Shown here: piece after piece, positions 1 through 9,505 of the stretch
Layout of the letters: each line of letters opens with the position of its first letter
Position numbering within the stretch: the first letter of the stretch is position 1
Notes under the pieces: generated by a model
Seen by the model: only the letters and a program-made list of their open reading frames with translations
Databases searched by the model: none
What the model was told of the DNA's origin: nothing
Assembly (NCBI GenBank): GCA_015178975.1
Contig: WHVD01000203.1
Span: 1 to 64,000 of the forward strand
Source: Hysterangium stoloniferum
Taxonomy: Eukaryota > Basidiomycota > Agaricomycetes > Hysterangiales > Hysterangiaceae
DNA: 64,000 bases
Reading direction: 5' to 3'
Program-made: the position numbers and the translations under genes

Positions 1-397
1 TGAAATGCTCTATATTGTGTTATATACTCTTAAAATGAATATTATATGCAGAAAACCCTTTTATTTGCATTCAAACATTTTATGCCTTCAAGTTTTTTTA
101 TAATTCAGCCTGTGTTGTTTTCTGAGTATTCTTTCAGGCTGCTTCTCAAATAAAGCTTCATCACACATTCCCTCTCTTTGTGCTTCTGAGCTAGTTAGGG
201 TTTTGGTCTATTTAGAGGGAAAATGTAAGATCCTTGAGTGTCTGGTTAACTGCCTTCACTGAATTCTGGCACATGCTACATGAAAGTGACACTGAACAGT
301 TGTCAAGTAAATGTCATAATATTTCTATTTTGAGTATGGGATGCCTTGTTTGACAAAGTATCAATTTACCCTGAGTGAGGCTATCTTAGGACATGAA
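1..397 (+). repeat. Left part of duplicated non-coding unit R1
   Basis: From about position 28 this stretch matches 29219-29634 almost base for base, for example the shared motifs AATATTATATGCAGAAAAC and GGGATGCCTTGTTTGACAAA. No coding region is visible. The unit is interrupted at 398 by inserted LTR-type sequence and resumes at 4104. R1 is therefore an older host or repeat sequence into which the 398-4103 complex inserted. Confidence 0.75.
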
Positions 398-636
398 AGC
401 TGTTAGGACCTGACAACCCACCAGGACCCAGACCTTCCTTACACATCTCCATCACTCCCTTGTCATACAAATCGGTGAGCTAACCTCACCCAGAGATCCT
501 GGCTCTCACAGTATATGAAATATCCACTCCAATCAGCTTTGGTACCTGGTTGTCAGTTAAATTATTATGTTCCATGTGTATGTTCCTGGATTCATCTAGG
601 ACTTTCCCCAGACTTCAGCCATGTCAGGGCAATATA

Positions 637-2227
637 CAGTAGGCAACAAAACTGTTCGGATGTTTCTTTGTTTTGAAAAGATCCTTTAGCATTAGCACAA
701 ATTAAATTCTAAAATTTCTGAATAAATTATGATAGATGCTCTAATATCACTAAATGTTGATTACATAACCATGATGTCATATGTCCATTTATGGTGATGT
801 AATAATAGGATTAATGAAGCTTGTACATCTGAATGGTTTTGTTGCCAAGACTCACAAAGCAAAGAAGTGGTCTAAAAATATTCATGATCACATGACTTTA
901 CTTCCACAACCTAAAACCTAAACCTTAAACCCCAAAGTCACATGATTTTTTCATATTCAAGTATAAATACAAGGCCTTTTAGCATGCTTGTCCCCACAAT
1001 TCACTATGCATACAATTCTCCCTGCTATTCATGAACACATCATTACCCTGCTCTCTCTAATGTCTTTGGGCACTCTATTCATCAGACCACTGGTGTTAGT
1101 ATTGGAACTATCTCAAAAATGCACTCTAAATATTGTCCTGAGGCTTTCAAGTCCTCTGGTGGTCATCCAACTAAGCTTACATATGCTGATATCAGCTATG
1201 CTAAGCATCTCATTTGCAGGCAGAAATCTGATAATGCAGTGCAAGTTACCAAGTCTCTCAGGATGTCACAAATAAGTCCCTCTCCTCCAAATTGTTTGTC
1301 ATGTCTTACACAAGGCTGGCCTAAAACCTGTGGTGAAGAAGAAGTGCCCTCTTCTGAGATGATCTCACAGGAGGGAGAGGCTACAGTGGGCAAAGGGACA
1401 TCAGAAGTACACTCTGGAGGACTGGAAGAGAGTTGTATTCTCTTATGAGACCAAAATCAATCATCTTGGGTCAGATGGAAGGAAGTGGGTGTAGAAAAGG
1501 TGGTGGGAGGGGTTGACTGCCAGGCAGGTGGAGGGAACATTGAAGTTTGGTGGTGGTAGTGTGATGATGTGGGGGCTGCATACTTTGGGAAGGCATTGGA
1601 TATGCCACTAGAATTGAAGGGAAGATGGATTCACAGCTTTACTGCTCCATCTTGGAGGATGAACTTCAGCAATCCCTTGAGTTTTACAAAAAAACTCCAT
1701 CTGATATCATCTTCTAGCAGGATAATGATCCAAAGCATACTAGCAAACTAGCTCAAAAGTGGTTTGATGACCATGGCTACACTCTTATGAAATAGCCAGC
1801 ACAGTCTCCAGATCTAAACCTCAAAAAGGAGGCTAGCTGACTATGAACACCACCTAGTGAAGTGGAGGAGCTTTGGGAGCACTGTCAAGTGGAATGGAAA
1901 AGATACCAAAGGAGGTGAGTCAGAACTTGATAGAGTATGCCTAGAAGAGTAGAAGTTGTAATTAAGGCCAAGGGAGGGTATACCAAGTACTAGTTTAGTA
2001 TATAGGGTTTATAAAATACAGGCAACAAAACCATTCGGATGTACAAGCTTCATTAATCCTATTATTACATCACCATAAATGGACATATGACATCAGTTAT
2101 GTAATCAACATTTAGTGATATTAGAGCATCTATCATAATTTATTCAGAATTTTTAGAATTTAATTTGGCTAATGCTAAAGGATCTTTTCAAAACAAAGAA
2201 ACATCCAAACGGTTTTGTTGCCTACTG
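637..2227 (+). mobile_element. Tc1/mariner element T1 (degenerate)
   Basis: A 1591-bp element flanked by TA (635-636 and 2228-2229), ending CAGTAGGCAACAAAAC / GTTTTGTTGCCTACTG. The terminal inverted repeats are about 210 bp (637-846 and 2018-2227). Each TIR is bounded on its inner side by an inverted copy of the outer tip (for example GGTTTTGTTGCC at 835-846), so each TIR can itself fold back. A broken transposase lies between them. T2, T3 and T4 elsewhere in the window share the layout with different tip sequences. The element inserted into LTR-like sequence. Confidence 0.9.
1006..1993 (+). pseudogene. Tc1-type DD34E transposase, T1 (broken)
   Basis: Remnant of a Tc1/mariner transposase, the enzyme that would cut and paste the element by binding its TIRs. 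The N-terminal helix-turn-helix begins at MHTILPAIHEH and continues in another frame as SSGGHPTKLTYADISYAKHL, matching the T2 and T4 transposases. Further on come the remnants GSDGRKWVWK, DNDPKHTSKLAQKWF (second catalytic Asp) and PAQSPDLN. The region where the catalytic Glu (NPIEHL) should follow is disrupted, and stops and frameshifts are scattered throughout. About four shifts or stops are needed to follow it, so it cannot make an active protein. Family assignment is secure from the DNDPKHTS and PAQSPD blocks; exact ends are approximate. Confidence 0.85.
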
Positions 2228-2369
2228 TATGTAATATATGGTGCCATTTATTTTATTTAAGTTTATATTTTTCTACATTTTTCTACATTTTCTATATTTT
2301 ATAAGGTCTATATATGCACCTATGTATACACAGATATAGGTACAAACACGATTACATAATCACACTGCC
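2228..2369. other. AT-rich remnant between T1 and minisatellite
   Basis: AT-rich sequence with short direct repeats (TTTTTCTACA twice). It probably continues the LTR-type sequence interrupted by T1. No coding region is seen. Confidence 0.4.
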
Positions 2370-2560
2370 GTCGAAAGGCCGCACCGCCATCACAAAGTCG
2401 TTGGCGCTGTCACTGTCATCACATGGCCATATCTGCTGTCATTGCAAGGCCGCAGCTATCGTCATCGTGAGATCAATGCAGCCATCATCATCACAAGATT
2501 GACGCAGCATTGTCATCGCGAGGTCGCTGCAACTGCTGCTGCCTATGCTCCGATGGACAC
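2370..2560 (+). repeat. Degenerate GC-rich minisatellite
   Basis: About seven imperfect units of 23-28 bp built on a core like GGCCGCAGCCATCATCATCA, with variants such as GTCATCGTGAGATC, CATCATCACAAGATTG and GTCATCGCGAGGTCG. GC content is clearly above the flanks. Short ORFs across it are by-products of the repeat. Confidence 0.65.
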
Positions 2561-2839
2561 ACAGTGTGAAGCACTGTGTGCCCATAGAGGCCTCCTGGTG
2601 TATCAACACTCCAACTGCAGTTGGAACCTATGCAAATCCGGTGCACCGCGCAGATCTACACAGTGCCGGGTGGGCTTACATAAGCACCGAAAGCATGGCT
2701 AGGCACTGTAGGGTGCATACAATCCATTTTCAGTATTTTTCTCAAGTTTCTAAATAAATAAAAAATATTAAATAAATAGTATAAAATAGGGGGCATGTAC
2801 ATAGCTAGTCTTTAGTTTCAATCTCTTAGGAATCCCACT

Positions 2840-3287
2840 ACAACAAGTGTGATCCCCCCTGTCATTGAGCTATCCCCTCTTCACTTCATATTTCTGTGTT
2901 TTATCTTGTGTTTGGTAGCCTTGTTAGTGTTGCCCTAACAAGCCACCCCTGCCTATTCCCCACTTCTGCCCTGCGATTTGTTTATCCATTCTGTGGGGAT
3001 TGTAGTACCACTTATCTATATAAACTAGACAAATTTGTATTTACAATCCAATCAGAAAATCAACTAAGTTACCCCCATACTCTCTCCATTAGTTAAACCT
3101 CTGTTCATACTCTCAGAATCCATGGGTTCTTCACCTGAGGGTCTTCAGACTTCTCATCACTATCCCTTCATCCTTTCAGATTCCCTGGACCTTCCATTCA
3201 TCCTCTTTGAGATTGGACATACAGTAACAAACTCATGAGGGCATAGCATAAAAGTTAAAGCCAAGTCCTACTGGCATACTGGACTAT
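2840..3287 (+). repeat. Old, diverged Gypsy-type LTR
   Basis: It contains the blocks typical of the better-preserved LTRs: TATATAAACTAG, then ACAATCCAATCAGAAAATC, then CCCCCATACTCT, and near its end a diverged form of the GAAGCCAAGTCCT block (about 3250-3275). It abuts the next LTR at 3288. The start is uncertain because the copy is heavily mutated. Confidence 0.55.
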
Positions 3288-4103
3288 TGTTACAACCAGA
3301 ATTCCTGCCGGACTCTGGGCACTAACTTATATGCACCCATGCCCTATACACACCAATTGTCAGTTTACCGGAATTCCTGCCGGACTCTGTACATCAGACT
3401 TGTCTACATTCATCTTCATTACATTGTGTATCAGTCACCGGAATACCCACCGGACTCCGTCCCTGTCTATGTCCGACCTCGTCCCATGCATCAGTCACCG
3501 GACCCCACTCAGAAAACCCATCTTCCCTCTAACAGAGCCCCATTCCCGTTTTAGTCAAATGACCTGTCACGATTCAGACTCCACTCCCACTCCGTTTCCC
3601 ATTATGGTTTATGATTTGTCACAATTCGGACTCCACTCTGTTCTGTCCCATTCCTAACACCAAATTTGGTGTTTACTATTCTCATTTTATGTTTTGCTAG
3701 TTTCGTTTCATTATTACTGGATTTGGTATGTCATTCATTCCACGGTCTATTTAGTCTGGCAGATGTTGTACATACAATCCAGTCAGAAAATCGGCTTAGA
3801 TTCCCCCCAGTAATCTAATACATTTTCTGCTCTAAACTCCTACTTGAATTACACCCCTCATGCTAGTCGGAGCCCATGGGCTCCAGCACATCTATCTCTC
3901 TTATCTATCTCGACTCATGACCTCTGACCTATGACCCCTTGACCCACAAACCCCACCTGGGCTCCCTGGGATTCCCGTCCGCCTGTCTGAAATTGGACAA
4001 CATGATCTTGCGAGGGTGCAGCCTATAAGCTGAAGCCAAGTCCTACCGGATATTCTGCGGGTTTCTCTGGAAACCTGCCGTGTACGTACCCCTGAGCTTA
4101 ACA
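3288..4103 (+). repeat. Gypsy-type LTR, family 1, copy A
   Basis: It begins TGTTACAACCAGAATTCC and ends TTAACA, 816 bp. It shares the whole layout of copies B-D: repeated CCGGACTCC motifs, a TATTTAG(T)CTGGCAGATG promoter-like stretch, CAGTCAGAAAATCGGCTTAG, and TATAAGCTGAAGCCAAGTCC near the 3' end. Its immediate flanks are not a target duplication, because it forms the right end of the larger insertion 398-4103. Confidence 0.85.
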
Positions 4104-4484
4104 AAATCTCACAACTGATGGATTGAAAAGATCTGGGGAAGGTTTGATAATCAGATAATACAGAGATGGAACAATTAAAATCTAGATTTTCTGACTAACT
4201 TCTCTTTCTCCTTTCATTGCCCTGTATCCCCTTAAATGTCAGTCAATGACCATCATATGACTTAAGAATGATATCATGTATGAAATAATGAATGATGTCA
4301 ATCTGAGACAAGTCAAAAGTTAAGTTGAAGAATGTCAAGAGTGTTGAAGGATAGTCAAGTTGAAGAGTCAGAAAGTTGATGGGAATTTTGTCAGAACTGG
4401 TCTTTCACCAGTTGTGACAGAAAGTATGATTACTCTATCTCAGATATCCATTTGCAACCAGTTAACTGTCACCTACTGAAACAA
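4104..4484 (+). repeat. Right part of duplicated unit R1
   Basis: It continues R1 after the insertion and matches 29635-29719 plus 30560-30800 (for example GTCAAGAGTGTTGAAGGATA). It is non-coding as far as visible. Confidence 0.7.
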
Positions 4485-5056
4485 ACAGAACATTATACAG
4501 TCTGAAAACAGGACCACAAAAACTTCAACATCTGGATACATCCATATCAGCCACTCAGAGGTTTGATATCCTTGACTAATTTCCCCTTAGAAGCTGCCTC
4601 AAGAGTCAAGAGTCAAGAGTGGAAGTTTCCTCACTCAGATAATTCATAATTTGAGTTTACATAACACAAGACAGGGATTATGTGGTATAAATTTCTAATG
4701 AATTCCTCCATGGAGGTTCTATAGTCTAGTGGTATGATACTGTACTTCATTTGGGTTTAATTGCCATTGGAAGTGGTATTTGAATCTTTCTGGGACCCCA
4801 CTTTTGGATTATGTTTGTTACTTTCTTCCAGATTCCCTCCTTTCCCTCCTTTCCCACATTCCCTTTCATCTCCCCACATTTTCCTTCTATTTCTATTTTC
4901 CCCCACCCTTCTATTATAGCCCTTTGGAGGAGATTTTGCACTTCTATGTGGACATTTTTCTTGTCATGCAATCTACCAAAGAAACAGGGCAGGTCCTCAT
5001 GGATCTCAGGTTTTCCCAAAGTCACACAATAAAGATTGTTTATACACTCAATTAAT
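4485..5056 (+). repeat. Dispersed repeat with tRNA-Pro-like core (copy S1)
   Basis: About 570 bp, also present inverted at 42610-43165 and 56612-57132. It runs from a block near ACATTATACAGTCTGAAAAC to the end GTTTATACACTCAATTA. At about 4716-4800 lies an A-box-like AGTCTAGTGGTATGAT, a TTTGGGT segment like the anticodon loop of tRNA-Pro(UGG), and a B-box-like TTTGAATCTTTCTGGGAC. This is either a SINE-like element or a larger repeat that captured a tRNA gene. ORFs on both strands here (4747-5061) are not conserved between copies. Confidence 0.6.
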
Positions 5057-5448
5057 ATCACAGTCTAAGGCTCAAGGTGAAGGAACCTTGGGAGTCTGCA
5101 GGGTTACTATGTACTGAACTGGGAGGTCTGGTTCTACAAATCAAGTGGAGCCTGGCTTCAATATATGTGTTGCACCCTTGCATGAATTGTCAGTTGCTCT
5201 GGTATTTCCAAACAAGCAAATGGTACATAACAGAACTAAAGTGGACACTTAGCTTAATCAACCAGGGGACTGAAATACTAAGTGTTGACTAATATGGGTC
5301 TCAGCTAGCCAAAGACTTGACAGAGAATAGAAAGTAGAGAGTTTGGGAACCTAAGTCAATATTTGAACTGAAGAACTGTAGAATATGGGATAGGTGTTTT
5401 ATATGAAGTGAGATGGGTGATTGGCAGGCCAATCACAGAGGTAAGGAA
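5057..5448 (-). repeat. Gypsy-type LTR family 2 fragment (minus)
   Basis: Read on the minus strand this is the 3' half of LTR family 2: CACTTCATATAAAACACC-like promoter sequence, CAGTTCTTCAGTTCAAATAT, CGACTTAGGTTCCC, and a TTGAAGCCAGGCTCCACTTG form of the common LTR 3' block. It matches the plus strand at about 41894-42600. The next LTR, in opposite orientation, abuts it exactly at 5449. Confidence 0.65.
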
Positions 5449-5894
5449 GTGTTAGGAATCTCATTTATGGGCCTCCACAACTTGTTTTCACTCTGGAAAT
5501 CCTCTAACATCCCAATATTGGTATCCCCAATCACAGTGTCATTGTTGGTGGCATCCTGACACTTTTCTTACTACACCTTACCCCTTTGGCCATCCTGTTC
5601 TGCTCCCATCCCAATGCTTTCCCATCACCCATTCTACATGTCTGCATTATTTGCCGCCTCAGGCCATTTAGTATTTTTCAGTTATCTTGTATTCAGTTTC
5701 AGTTTCCCTTTGATCCTTGTTCCATTATGTTTGCTTCTTACCTCCATGATAGGCCTCCCAGTCACTCATCTCACTTAGTATAAAAACCTCCATCTTGTAT
5801 TATACAGTTCTTCAGTTCAAATATTGACTTAGCTTCCCCAACTCTTGACTTTCTATTCTCTGCTGAAGTCTTCAGCCAGCTAAGACTCATCTTA
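5449..5894 (+). repeat. Gypsy-type LTR family 2, 3'-truncated
   Basis: It starts TGTTAGGAATCTCATTTATG and continues through AGTATAAAAACCTCCATC and CAGTTCTTCAGTTCAAATATT to about 5894, where the sequence becomes unrelated AT-rich DNA. The same head-to-head junction with the minus-strand fragment is present, inverted, at 41893. The junction therefore predates the duplication of this cluster. Confidence 0.7.
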
Positions 5895-6148
5895 GGAGGA
5901 TATATGAAAACTATTAAGTATACCAAATTCTAATATACTCTAAAGGTCATTTAAACATCTGGGATGTGATTCAAACATAATTTGGTTTTTAAAACTTTCA
6001 AAAAGTTTTAAACTCTCTCATACATTACAGACTAAAGAATCTTTCCAGACACGAGTAGACAATAAAAAAAATTAGTAGTTTGAAACACTAATACTTTTAA
6101 AAAATAGATACTTTTAGATAGTCCATTCCATGCATATGTATATCATTG
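5895..6148. other. AT-rich intergenic stretch
   Basis: No ORF, repeat family or structure is recognised apart from general AT richness. Confidence 0.5.
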
Positions 6149-6153
6149 GCACC

Positions 6154-6936
6154 TGTTACAACCGGAATTCCCACCGGACTCCAGGCACAAACTTATACGC
6201 ACCCGTTATCAGTTTACCAGAATTCCCACCGGACTCCATACATCAGACTCATCTTCGTTACGTTGTGTTTCAGTCACCGGAAAACCCACTGGACTCCATT
6301 CTGTCTATGTCTGACCTTGTCCCGCCTGTCAGTCACCAGACCCCGCTCAGTAAAACCCATCACCTCTCTAACAGAGCCCTGTTCCCGTTTTAGTCAAATG
6401 ACCTGTCATGATTCGGACTCCACTCCCGCTCCATTTCCCGTTATGGTTCATGATTTGTCACTATTCGGACTCCGCTCCATTCCATCCCATTCCTAACACC
6501 AATTTGGTGTTTACTATTCCCATTTTATGTTGTGCTCACTTCGTTTCATTATTACTAGATTCAGTATGATATTTACTCCACAGTCTATTTAAACTGGCAG
6601 ATGTTGTACATACAATCCAGTCAGAAAATCGGCTTAGATTCCCCCCAGTAATCTAATACATTTTCCGCTCTAATCCCTACTTGAATTACACCGCTCCCAC
6701 TAGTTGGAGCCCACGGGCTCCGGCGCATCTATCTCACGCCATCTCGACTCATGACCCACGACCCACGACCTACGACCTCTCGACCACAACCCCCGCCCGG
6801 ACTCCCCAGGATTCCCGTCCGCCTGTCTGAAATTGGACGACACGATCTAGCGAGGGCGCAGCCTATAAGCTGAAGCCAAGTCCTACTGGATAGTCCGCAG
6901 GTTTCTCCAGAGACCCGCCCTGTACGTATCCTAACA
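6154..6936 (+). repeat. Solo LTR, Gypsy-type family 1, copy B
   Basis: 783 bp, TGTTACAACCGG to CGTATCCTAACA. It is flanked by a perfect 5-bp target duplication GCACC (6149-6153 and 6937-6941), with no internal retroelement sequence. This is a solo LTR left by LTR-LTR recombination. It contains repeated CCGGAATTCCCACCGGACTC motifs near its 5' end and the GCGCAGCCTATAAGCTGAAG block near the 3' end. Confidence 0.93.
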
Positions 6937-6941
6937 GCACC

Positions 6942-7423
6942 TCTAAATACATATGTATTACTTCAGAATGGATCTGTCAATCTGAACAGATTTCTATGTA
7001 CTTGATTCAACATACCCAGAATATATAGGGGTTTTACTTAATAAAGACAGCTGTGGTATGAAAAATTTCCAATAATATTTTACATATTTTACATGGAAAT
7101 AACTACATTACAACTTTTAAAAAACAAAGTACTAATAAAAGTATTAGTAGGCATCTGTTAAAGGAAGAAAATTATATACAATGGAATTTGTTAAATAACT
7201 ATGGGTTGTATAAGATGTAATATGGAGAACTATTTCTGATGATTGTTTTTTTGATGATATAATTGTTTCAGAATAGATATCACTATTTAAAGATGGAGTT
7301 TTGTAAAAATAAGACTTTTATTAGTAAATATTTGAGATTATAGTAATTATAAACACCCTCCTTACCTTGATCCTTAGTACTTCAGTCCCTGTTGATTAAC
7401 CTGAGTGTCAACTTTAGTTCTGT
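6942..7423. other. AT-rich stretch ending in an LTR family 2 scrap
   Basis: Mostly AT-rich, without a convincing ORF. From about 7375 it matches family 2 LTR sequence (TTGATTAACCTGAGTGTCAA versus the 42080 region), and this is cut by the MITE at 7426. Confidence 0.5.
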
Positions 7424-7425
7424 TA

Positions 7426-8081
7426 CAGCTGTTCCGAGTACCTAAGGTGGAGTTCAAAGTTTGAAAAAAATTCCACCTTTGACCCACAGACAGATTGTGC
7501 TGTATCTCAGGAAAGGGACCTAATTAAGACAAAAGGATTTGGGGTGTGTACTATATACAGTAGTATAGGTCTATATATTTATGTATATAGTTGGCCTTAT
7601 AAGATGCTATTTAATATTCAGTGAAATATCAGTGCAATGGCTCCCCTTCATTCAATTCTTCCTCAATTTGCATATAAACTGGTGGGACTAATACTGTATA
7701 TTGTATATGAATATACTGTAAGCTGTGAGGCTTAATACCACTCCTTGAACAAGTTGTGCCCCTTACTGTATACACACTTGATAGTGAGTAGTATAACTTG
7801 TTCAAAAGGTATTATTAGGCCTCACAACTCAGGTTATGTTTAGATACAATACATAGTATCAATTCCACCAGCTTATATATAAATATAGAGAGAATTGAAT
7901 GAAGGGGAACTATTGCAATGATATTTCACTGAATATTAAATAACCTCTCATAAGCCCAAATATATACACATAATATTTTATTATGTCTTAATCGCCACTC
8001 ATTCAGGAGATATGGCACAATTTGTCTGTGGTGGGATTTTTTCCAAATTCTGAACTCTGTCTTAGATACTTGGAACAGCTG
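7426..8081. mobile_element. Fold-back MITE with long TIRs
   Basis: 656 bp flanked by TA on both sides (7424-7425 and 8082-8083). It begins CAGCTGTTCCGAGTACCTAA and ends with the near-inverse AGATACTTGGAACAGCTG. The inverted arms are each about 300 bp (7426-7750 and 7790-8081). Even the centre is an inverted pair (TTGAACAAGTT / AACTTGTTCAA), so nearly the whole element can fold. It has no transposase. The CAG..CTG tips and TA targets suggest mobilisation by a Tc1/mariner-type enzyme, though its tips match none of T1-T4. Confidence 0.85.
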
Positions 8082-8083
8082 TA

Positions 8084-8560
8084 AGTATTACATACTTGCT
8101 TGTTTTGAAGTATTGGAGCAACCTAAGAGTTTGTGCAAAGGTGAAGAAATCCATGGAGGCCAATCTCCACTTGATTTGTAGAACCAGACCTCCCAGTTGA
8201 GTACATATTAACCCTGCTGACTCCTGAAGTTCTGTCACTTTTAGCTTTCAACCTTAGACCTTAAAAGGAGGCAATGGGTCAAAAGATGCAAGTAATGGAA
8301 CAAGGCATTGAAATGACACTGAATACAAAATCCCACAAGAATACTAAATGGTTTGAGGTGGTAAACAATGCATACATGTAGAATGAATGGGTGATCAGAA
8401 AGCATTGGGATGCAGGCAGAATGGAATAATGAAAAGGATAAGTTGTAGTAAGTGAAGTAGCAAGGTGTCACTGGTGGTGACACCACAATCAGGATATTGA
8501 TATCAGGATGATGGAGGATTGTGAGAGTGAAAACAAGTTGCAGAGGCCTGCAAATGGAAT
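8084..8560 (+). repeat. LTR family 2 fragments flanking the MITE
   Basis: 8084-8225 continues the plus-strand family 2 LTR cut by the MITE (CACTTGATTTGTAGAACCAG, CCTCCCAGTTGAGTACATAT). 8270-8556 is a minus-strand family 2 fragment matching 41600-41880 (GTGGTGACACC, GGCCTGCAAATG). Both are heavily diverged. Confidence 0.6.
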
Positions 8561-8839
8561 TTTTAACAATTTAACAAACTCTATTAGGGACTTTACAATA
8601 GGATATTTTAAAGAAGTAAATGCAGAGATATTTATTTTATTCACTCTGGGCCAGTGGTGACTGGTCACCTGTCACCCATGTCATGTCTTGTAACCTCTCT
8701 GAGACATTGGTGATGGCCATGGGAGAGTGCCATATAGGGTGTCACAACTACTGTGACTGCTACCAACACCTCAAAATGCCCTCAAAGACACATTTCACTA
8801 GCATAAAATAGATATAGTTTTGTTTATATTCTTCATAAT
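8561..8839. other. Unassigned stretch
   Basis: No repeat or coding feature is recognised. Its last bases (ATAAT) do not match the bases that follow the Gypsy element at 20662. Confidence 0.4.
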
Positions 8840-9480
8840 TGTGAAGAGTCGATAGATTCTGACTGCTCGATATATGAAGAATAGTGTTTATTCAACTACT
8901 ATGAGTAAGTATTGACCGTTCAGTACAATACAGTAGGTTACTAGACTGATAGTACTAGTAGAGAGACGCACTACACATCACAAGAGCAACTGTACAGTTG
9001 CTCATGATGACTAGAACAAGAGAATAGAAGAGTTGACCTTTGTGGTACAACTCGTAGCTAGAAGTAAGAGAGATAATCAGCGAAAGACTGAATATCTAGG
9101 GTAGAGAGATAGCAGCATGAGTCGACACTGTAGTCGACAAGCACAAAGACTTGAGAGTGGGACTCAACCTTCTCGGTTCGAGTCCAAAGACTATTAGTAT
9201 GCGAGAAGACACTACCTTTATAGGTAGCTGAGATGTTACCCATGACACCTCTCTCGCTATTTGATGTCTGAGTCGTTACGAGGTGGTGTCTGCTGGGTAA
9301 AAAGTGTCTGTCTTCTGGCACCAAGTGCGCCCACAGGTATACACAAAGCTTCGAACTAAGAAATAAAGGTATGCTCGAAAAGTATAAGGAATTAAAGAAA
9401 GGAAACAATACTAGATAATAATGTAGTATAATATGTCTAATATTTAATAGCCTAATCATGATATATGCATACCCTTCACA
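8840..9480 (-). repeat. 3' LTR of the Gypsy chromovirus
   Basis: 641 bp, near-identical to 20023-20661. Its inner edge (minus strand, just before the LTR) is the purine-rich ACTGGGGGGCAC at 9481-9492, a plausible polypurine tract for plus-strand priming. The 169-aa ORF reading through it is a by-product. Confidence 0.92.
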
Positions 9481-9505
9481 GTGCCCCCCAGTTCGAAGGG
9501 ATGTG

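Larger units (their letters stand above)
398..4103 (+). mobile_element. Nested LTR-type insertion complex in R1
   Basis: The complex starts TGTTAGGACC and ends CTTAACA, like the ends of the other Gypsy-type LTRs here. It is flanked by AAAGC (393-397) and AAATC (4104-4108), a 5-bp target duplication with one mismatch. The sister copy of R1 at 29219-29719 lacks it, so it is an insertion. Inside lie a Tc1 element (637-2227), a degenerate minisatellite, an old LTR and a better-preserved LTR (3288-4103). It may be two LTRs with a lost interior or a tandem of solo LTRs; no gag or pol remains. Confidence 0.6.

Noticed and set aside
3331-3657. 108-aa Ser/Pro-rich ORF (also 6146-6496)
   Set aside because: Arises from repeated CCGGACTCC motifs in the family 1 LTR; not conserved as a protein among LTR copies.
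4747-5061. 104-aa minus-strand ORF
   Set aside because: Within the tRNA-Pro-like repeat; the frame is not kept in the two other copies.
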